Positions 59,768-64,000 of a DNA stretch of 64,000 nucleotides are shown piece by piece. The position numbers and the translations under genes are program-made. The notes under the pieces are model-generated. The model was given only the letters and a program-made list of their open reading frames with translations, did no database searches and was not told the origin of the DNA. Location of the stretch: contig NC_014165.1 of assembly GCF_000092645.1 (NCBI RefSeq), forward strand, positions 2,976,001 to 3,040,000, written 5' to 3'. The number at the start of each line of letters is the position of its first letter. Within the stretch, counting starts at the first letter, position 1. The DNA comes from Thermobispora bispora DSM 43833 (GTDB taxonomy: Bacteria > Actinomycetota > Actinomycetes > Streptosporangiales > Streptosporangiaceae).

Positions 59768-60513
59768 CCCGCGTGCTGGTCGCCGGCGAGTCGTGGGTGA
59801 GCGAGTCCACGCACTACAAGGGCTTCGACTCGTTCACCACGACCACCTACCACACCGGTGTGGGCCCGCTGCGCGACGCGCTCACCGCCGAGGGCATCGA
59901 GGTGGTGCACATGCCGGCGCACGAGGTGCCCCAGCACTTCCCCGGCTCCGTGGAGGAGCTCTCCGCCTATGACGTGGTGGTGCTCTCCGACATCGGCGCC
60001 AACAGCATCCTGCTCCACCCCGACACCTGGCTGGCGAGCAAGCGCACCCCGAACCGGCTCAAGGTGCTCGCCGAGTGGGTCGAGCAGGGCGGCGGCCTCG
60101 CCATGGCCGGCGGCTACCTGTCGTTCCAGGGCATCGAGGCCAAGGCGGCGTTCCGCGGCACCCCGGTCGAGGCGGTGCTCCCCGCCGTGATCTCCCCGTA
60201 CGACGACCGGGTCGAGGCCCCGGAGGGGGTGGAGCCCAAGGTCGTCGACCCGGACGACCCGATCGTCGCCGGCCTGGAGACCACCTGGCCGGCCCTGCTC
60301 GGTTACAACCGCTTCGGGCTCCGCGACGGCGCCCGGCTGATCGCCGCCGTCGGCGAGGACCCGCTGCTCGCCGTGCGCGAGGTGGGGCGGGGCCGTACCC
60401 TCGCCTGGGCGTCGGACGTCGGCCCGCACTGGTGCCCGGACGAGTTCACCGCCTGGCCGGGCTACCGCACCCTGTTCGGCCGGGCGGTCCGCTGGCTGGC
60501 CCGGGAGCTCTGA
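59764..60513 (+). CDS. GATase1-like/ThuA-type protein
   Basis: A 249-residue protein of the class I glutamine amidotransferase-like fold (PF07090 type). It opens TRVLVAGESWVSESTHYKGFDSF, and has AYDVVVLSDIGANSILLH and VEQGGGLAMAGGYLSFQGIE where the nucleophile elbow of true amidotransferases would lie; that position reads GGYLS without Cys, so amidotransferase activity is doubtful. LAWASDVGPHWCPDEFTAWPGY is its conserved end. Such genes recur in sugar ABC operons, but the reaction is unknown. It overlaps the upstream gene by four bases; the nucleoside hydrolase starts two bases later. Confidence 0.85.
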   Translation: MTRVLVAGESWVSESTHYKGFDSFTTTTYHTGVGPLRDALTAEGIEVVHMPAHEVPQHFPGSVEELSAYDVVVLSDIGANSILLHPDTWLASKRTPNRLKVLAEWVEQGGGLAMAGGYLSFQGIEAKAAFRGTPVEAVLPAVISPYDDRVEAPEGVEPKVVDPDDPIVAGLETTWPALLGYNRFGLRDGARLIAAVGEDPLLAVREVGRGRTLAWASDVGPHWCPDEFTAWPGYRTLFGRAVRWLAREL

Positions 60514-60514
60514 C

Positions 60515-61456
60515 GTGGCCACCCCGGTCATCCTCGACTGCGACCCCGGGCACGACGACGCGCTCGCCATCATGCTCGCCGCCGCCGACCCGGCGATCGA
60601 CCTCAAGGCGATCACCACGGTGGCGGGCAACCAGACGCTGGAGAAGACGTCGCTCAACGCCCGCCGGGTCTGCACGCTCGCCGGGATCACCGGCGTGCCC
60701 GTGGCCGCCGGGTGCGACCGGCCGCTCGCCGGCGCCCTGGAGACCGCGGCCGACGTGCACGGGGAGAGCGGCCTCGACGGCCCCGAGCTCGGCCCGCCCA
60801 CCGTGCCCCTCGCCGGGGAGCACGCGGTCGACCTCATGCACCGCATCCTCCGGGAGAGCCCCGAACCGGTCACGATCATCGCGGTGGGGCCGCTGACCAA
60901 CGTCGCCACGCTGCTGCGCCGCCACCCGGAGGACGCCTCCCGCATCCGCGAGCTGGTCGTCATGGGCGGCAGCATCGAACGGGGCAACCACACCCCGTAC
61001 GCGGAGTTCAACGTCTACGTCGACCCCGAGGCCGCGGCCGAGGTGCTCGCGAGCGGCCTGCCGGTCACCCTCCACGGGCTCAACGTGACCCACCAGGCCC
61101 TGGTCACCCCGGACGTGGTGGACCGGTTCCGCGGGCTGGGCACCCGGCTCGGCGAGGTCTGCGCCGAGCTGATGACCTTCTTCGGCGGCACGTACCGGCG
61201 GCTGTGGGGCTTCGAGGCGCCGCCGCTGCACGACCCGGTCGCGGTGGCCTACGTGATCGACCGGAGCGTGGTCGAGTGCGTGCGGGCCCCGGTCCGCGTG
61301 GAGCTGGAGGGGGCGTACACCCGCGGGGCGACGGTCGTCGACCTCCACCGCCGCATGGGGTGGGAGCCGAACGCCGACGTCGGCATCACCCTCGACCGCG
61401 ACCGGTTCTGGGAGCTGATGATCGCCGCGGTCGAGCGCCTGGGGGGCCGCGCATGA
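60515..61456 (+). CDS. Nucleoside hydrolase, IUNH family
   Basis: A 313-residue hydrolase that splits ribonucleosides into base and ribose. The calcium-binding motif is VILDCDPGHDDALAI at the N-terminus; ITTVAGNQTLEKTSLNAR, HGESGLDGPEL, ITIIAVGPLTNVATLL-like EPVTIIAVGPLTN, VVMGGSIERGNHTPYAEFNVYVDPEAA and LHDPVAVAYVID follow in family order. The base preference (inosine/uridine or pyrimidine) cannot be read from sequence. GTG at 60515 lies two bases after the previous gene. Together with ribokinase it explains the fate of the ribose. Confidence 0.95.
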   Translation: MATPVILDCDPGHDDALAIMLAAADPAIDLKAITTVAGNQTLEKTSLNARRVCTLAGITGVPVAAGCDRPLAGALETAADVHGESGLDGPELGPPTVPLAGEHAVDLMHRILRESPEPVTIIAVGPLTNVATLLRRHPEDASRIRELVVMGGSIERGNHTPYAEFNVYVDPEAAAEVLASGLPVTLHGLNVTHQALVTPDVVDRFRGLGTRLGEVCAELMTFFGGTYRRLWGFEAPPLHDPVAVAYVIDRSVVECVRAPVRVELEGAYTRGATVVDLHRRMGWEPNADVGITLDRDRFWELMIAAVERLGGRA

Positions 61457-62388
61457 GCGGGGTGGACGTCGCCGTCGTCGGCAGTGTCAACCTCGACCTC
61501 ACCGTGCCGGTGGGGCGGGTGCCGCGGCCGGGCGAGACCGTGCTCGGCGCGGACGCCCGCCGCGGGCCGGGCGGCAAGGGCGCGAACCAGGCCGTGGCGT
61601 GCGCCCGGCTCGGCCTGCGCACGGCCATGATCGGCTGCGTGGGCGAGGACGCGGACGGGGGGATGCTCGCCGAGCGGCTCCGCGCGGAGGGCGTGGACGT
61701 CCGGCACCTCGTCCCGGTGCCCGCGCCGACCGGCCTCGCGATGATCATCCTCGAGGAGGGGGACGGGGAGAGCACGATCGTGGTGAGCCCGGGCGCCAAC
61801 GGCCGGCTCGACGCCGGCCGGGTGCGCGCGGCCGAGGGCACGATCACCGGCGCGCGGGCCGTGCTCGCCCAGCTCGAGATCCCGATCCCCGCCGTGGCCG
61901 AGGCCGTGCGCCTGGCCACCGGCACGGTCGTGCTCAACCCCGCCCCGGCGCGGCCGCTCCCCCGGGAGCTGCTCTCCCGGGTGGACGTGCTCGTCCCCAA
62001 CCGGCACGAGCTCGCCGTCCTCTGCCAGGCGCCCACCCCGGAGAGCCCGGATGAGGTGGCCGACCTCGCCCGGAGCCTGCTGCCCGGCGGGCCGCGGGCG
62101 GTCGTGGTCACCCTCGGCGCCGACGGGGCCATGGTGGTCACCGCCGACGGCGTGGCCCGGGTGCCCGCGGTGCCGGTGCGGGCGGTGGACGCCACGGCCG
62201 CCGGGGACAGCTTCTGCGCCGGCCTGGTGGCCGGGCTGCTCGCCGGGGAGCCGCTCGCCGAGGCGGCGGCCCGGGGCTGCCGCGCCGCCGCGGTCACGGT
62301 CTCCCGGCCCGGGGCGATCGACGCGCTGCCCACGGCCGCGGACCTCGCCGCCCCTCCCGCGCCCGGCCCCGCCGCCTCGCCGGCCTGA
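61453..62388 (+). CDS. rbsK: Ribokinase
   Basis: A 311-residue PfkB-family kinase that phosphorylates ribose at C5. VAVVGSVNLDLTVPVGRVPRPGETVLG is the N-terminal signature, RRGPGGKGANQAVACARLG the substrate motif, LVPNRHELAVL the central helix start and VDATAAGDSFCAGLVAGLL the anion hole with catalytic Asp. It is the last gene of the operon; its ATG overlaps the nucleoside hydrolase stop. A palindrome three bases after its TGA likely ends the transcript. Confidence 0.94.
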   Translation: MSGVDVAVVGSVNLDLTVPVGRVPRPGETVLGADARRGPGGKGANQAVACARLGLRTAMIGCVGEDADGGMLAERLRAEGVDVRHLVPVPAPTGLAMIILEEGDGESTIVVSPGANGRLDAGRVRAAEGTITGARAVLAQLEIPIPAVAEAVRLATGTVVLNPAPARPLPRELLSRVDVLVPNRHELAVLCQAPTPESPDEVADLARSLLPGGPRAVVVTLGADGAMVVTADGVARVPAVPVRAVDATAAGDSFCAGLVAGLLAGEPLAEAAARGCRAAAVTVSRPGAIDALPTAADLAAPPAPGPAASPA

Positions 62389-62390
62389 CA

Positions 62391-62413
62391 CCGGTACGGC
62401 CCGGCCGTACCGG
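62391..62413 (+). terminator. Perfect 23-bp palindrome after rbsK
   Basis: CCGGTACGGCC-C-GGCCGTACCGG, starting three bases after the stop codon. It nearly equals the element after mscS (14104-14128), with one spacer base in both. No T tract follows. Confidence 0.65.
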
Positions 62414-62570
62414 CCCTCCGGCGGCGTGACGGTCGCGGGCGCGTCCGCCGAACGGGGGCATGCCGAGACGTGCGCGCCCGCCGGGCGTGCCGAGGCGCCG
62501 GGCGGGCGCGCTGCCCCACCGGGCCGGTGAACCGGTCCCGGGCCGGTGACGTGCGCGATCCCGGCCGGGG

Positions 62571-63716
62571 TCAGCCGAGCAGGGCGGCGCGGACCGGTTC
62601 GGGCAGCGCGTCGAGGCCGGGGAAGGGCCGGCGCGCGACGAGCGCGGCCGCGTCCTCGCCGCTCAGCCCGGCCTCCCCTTGGAGCACGGCGCGGGCGTGA
62701 CCCCCGGGGAGCAGGTTGAGCCAGCGCAGCACCAGCTCCTCCCGGGCGCCCGGCGCGAGCTCCCCGTGCACGCGGAGCCGGGCCAGCCCGCCGTCGGGGT
62801 ACACGTCGAGCCGCACGTGGGTCACCGCGCGGGCCGGGTCGGTGCGGAACCGGTGCCGGGTGTCGGGCTGGAGCCGGGTCCGCGGCACCAGGTCGAACCA
62901 CGCGCCCTCGTCCGCGAGGTCGCCGGTGCGCGCGTCGATGCCGCGCAGCCGGGCCCACCCGGGCGCGTTGCCGAGGAAGTACGAGGTGTCGAGCTCGACC
63001 AGCCGCACGTGCCCCGCGGCGCCGAGCCGTACCGTGACGTGGTCGTTGCCGCCGTCGCGGCGCCGCGCGTTCTCCCACCCCTCGCCCATGTGCCGGGCCC
63101 GGCCGGGCAGCAGCAGGTTCACCGGCGAGGAGTAGAACATGTTCGAGCAGTCGACGATCGTGCCGCCGTTCTCCAGGGCGGCGAGGTCGACCGTGCCGAT
63201 GAGGAACCGGGGGTCGGGCACCGGCTCGCCGTGGACCCGGAACCGGGCCACCCCGCCGTCCGGGTAGATGGAGAGCCGGACGTGGGTGAAGCACCGCTCC
63301 ACGGCCACGGGGTACCGGTTGGCGTGGTCGCCCTGCGCCGGTGACTTGGGGACGAGCGGCACCCACTCGGCCTCCGCGAGCTCGGCCGGCGAGGGGTGGC
63401 CCTCGACGCTCGCCGCCTCGACCGAGACGTACGGCGGGTAGTTGCCGCGGAAGTACGCGGTGTCCACCACCACCCCGCGCACCACGCCGGGGACCCCGAG
63501 CCGCACCACCGCGTGGTCGTGGCCGGGCTCCCGGCGGCGCCGGGTCTCCCACCCGTCGTACACCTTTCCCTTGTGGCCGAACGCGGCCGGGTCGAACACC
63601 GGCGGCTCGGGCTTGATCAGGTTCTCCCGCTCGGCGAAGAACTCGTCGTTGGCGTACACGACGCTCCCGCCGAGGGCCCGGGAGGCGAGGTCGGGCAGGT
63701 GCGTGAAGTCCGTCAT
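62571..63716 (-). CDS. alc: Allantoicase
   Basis: A 381-residue enzyme that cleaves allantoate to ureidoglycolate and urea in purine degradation. It contains the two homologous allantoicase halves: [61 protein letters not shown], and then [36 protein letters not shown] and [15 protein letters not shown]. It overlaps the allantoinase stop by four bases (ATGA), so the two form one operon. It converges on the nucleoside operon. Confidence 0.95.
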   Translation of the reverse strand: MTDFTHLPDLASRALGGSVVYANDEFFAERENLIKPEPPVFDPAAFGHKGKVYDGWETRRRREPGHDHAVVRLGVPGVVRGVVVDTAYFRGNYPPYVSVEAASVEGHPSPAELAEAEWVPLVPKSPAQGDHANRYPVAVERCFTHVRLSIYPDGGVARFRVHGEPVPDPRFLIGTVDLAALENGGTIVDCSNMFYSSPVNLLLPGRARHMGEGWENARRRDGGNDHVTVRLGAAGHVRLVELDTSYFLGNAPGWARLRGIDARTGDLADEGAWFDLVPRTRLQPDTRHRFRTDPARAVTHVRLDVYPDGGLARLRVHGELAPGAREELVLRWLNLLPGGHARAVLQGEAGLSGEDAAALVARRPFPGLDALPEPVRAALLG

Positions 63717-64000
63717 GCTTCCCCTCGTCTGAGCAGCCGGCCGGCCGGCTCGCCGCCCACCTCGGCGCCGCGGAGCCAGGTCCGCCGGACCACCCCGGTG
63801 AGCGTCCGGCCGGCGTACGGGGTGATCGGGTTCCGGTGGTGGAGGCGGGCGGGGTCCACGGTGAACTCCTCATCCGGGGCGAACACGCAGAAGTCAGCGT
63901 CGTACCCGACCGCGATGCGGCCCTTCCGCCGCAGCCCGGCGATCTCGGCGGGCCGTTCGGCGAGCCAGCGCGCCACGTCGCGGAGCGTGTGCCCGCGCCG
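63713..64000 (-). CDS. allB: Allantoinase, C-terminal part
   Basis: Ninety-five residues up to the window edge. [32 protein letters not shown] and [26 protein letters not shown] are the C-terminal beta-sandwich typical of dihydroorotase-like allantoinases. It opens the allantoin ring to allantoate, the substrate of the adjacent allantoicase. The 5' part lies beyond the window. Confidence 0.93.
   Translation of the reverse strand, partial: RRGHTLRDVARWLAERPAEIAGLRRKGRIAVGYDADFCVFAPDEEFTVDPARLHHRNPITPYAGRTLTGVVRRTWLRGAEVGGEPAGRLLRRGEA

Overview
The window is chromosomal DNA of a very GC-rich, probably sporulating actinomycete. Evidence for this is the third-position GC bias, frequent GTG starts, ATGA/GTGA/TTGA stop-start overlaps, a LexA box of the actinobacterial GAAC-N4-GTTC type, an error-prone dnaE2, paired bacterial dynamins next to a second SSB, a PASTA-less Ser/Thr kinase with an extracellular domain, and an XRE regulator with a small partner gene. 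An origin in Streptosporangiales or a relative is an inference; the sequence alone does not name the species.

Layout. 0-7.3 kb: the 3' part of ilvD, a WYL-only protein, an FmdB-type zinc ribbon, a GNAT, an HNH nuclease, a prolyl oligopeptidase and purU. 7.7-12.7 kb: a TPR protein preceded by an overlapping 24-residue peptide ORF, a GNAT, and an XRE/TPR regulator divergent from a small gene. 13-20 kb: an MscS channel, truncated haemoglobin, thioesterase, the ABC-F factor EttA, a membrane diguanylate cyclase and a P-loop nucleoside-type kinase. 20-24 kb: a pyrimidine salvage unit of PucR regulator, yeast-type cytosine deaminase and NCS1 permease. 24-32 kb: a minus-strand run of ssb, dynB-like, dynA-like, siroheme synthase, cobT and cbiX, joining septation-type dynamins to tetrapyrrole and B12 genes. 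32-44 kb: a GNAT gene broken at a perfect 42-bp palindrome, a DUF2795 protein, a Vms1/Rv2629-like protein, a LysR/aminotransferase pair, a DUF4328 membrane protein, a LexA-controlled DUF6504-dnaE2 unit and a quinone oxidoreductase. 44-51 kb: a rifampin-phosphotransferase-like enzyme with its own TetR, a DCC-family protein, cobD and a Ser/Thr kinase. 50.9-53.2 kb: tRNA-Arg(TCT), a DUF3800 gene in less GC-rich DNA, and a DUF305 lipoprotein.

53.7-64 kb is a catabolic block. A LacI regulator and an M20 hydrolase face a seven-gene operon: periplasmic binding protein, ABC ATPase, permease, phosphotriesterase-family hydrolase, GATase1-like protein, nucleoside hydrolase and ribokinase. Allantoicase and the end of allantoinase follow on the opposite strand. 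The operon reads as uptake and breakdown of a nucleoside-like compound, with ribose entering metabolism through ribokinase; the roles of the two hydrolase-like proteins are open. With the cytosine deaminase unit and allantoin genes, nucleobase catabolism recurs in this window.

The intergenic regions are unusual. Several carry short tandem-repeat arrays (units of 12, about 21.5, about 24 and longer), and three of these begin at, or directly next to, the stop codon of a gene. Strong palindromes at gene ends are also common.
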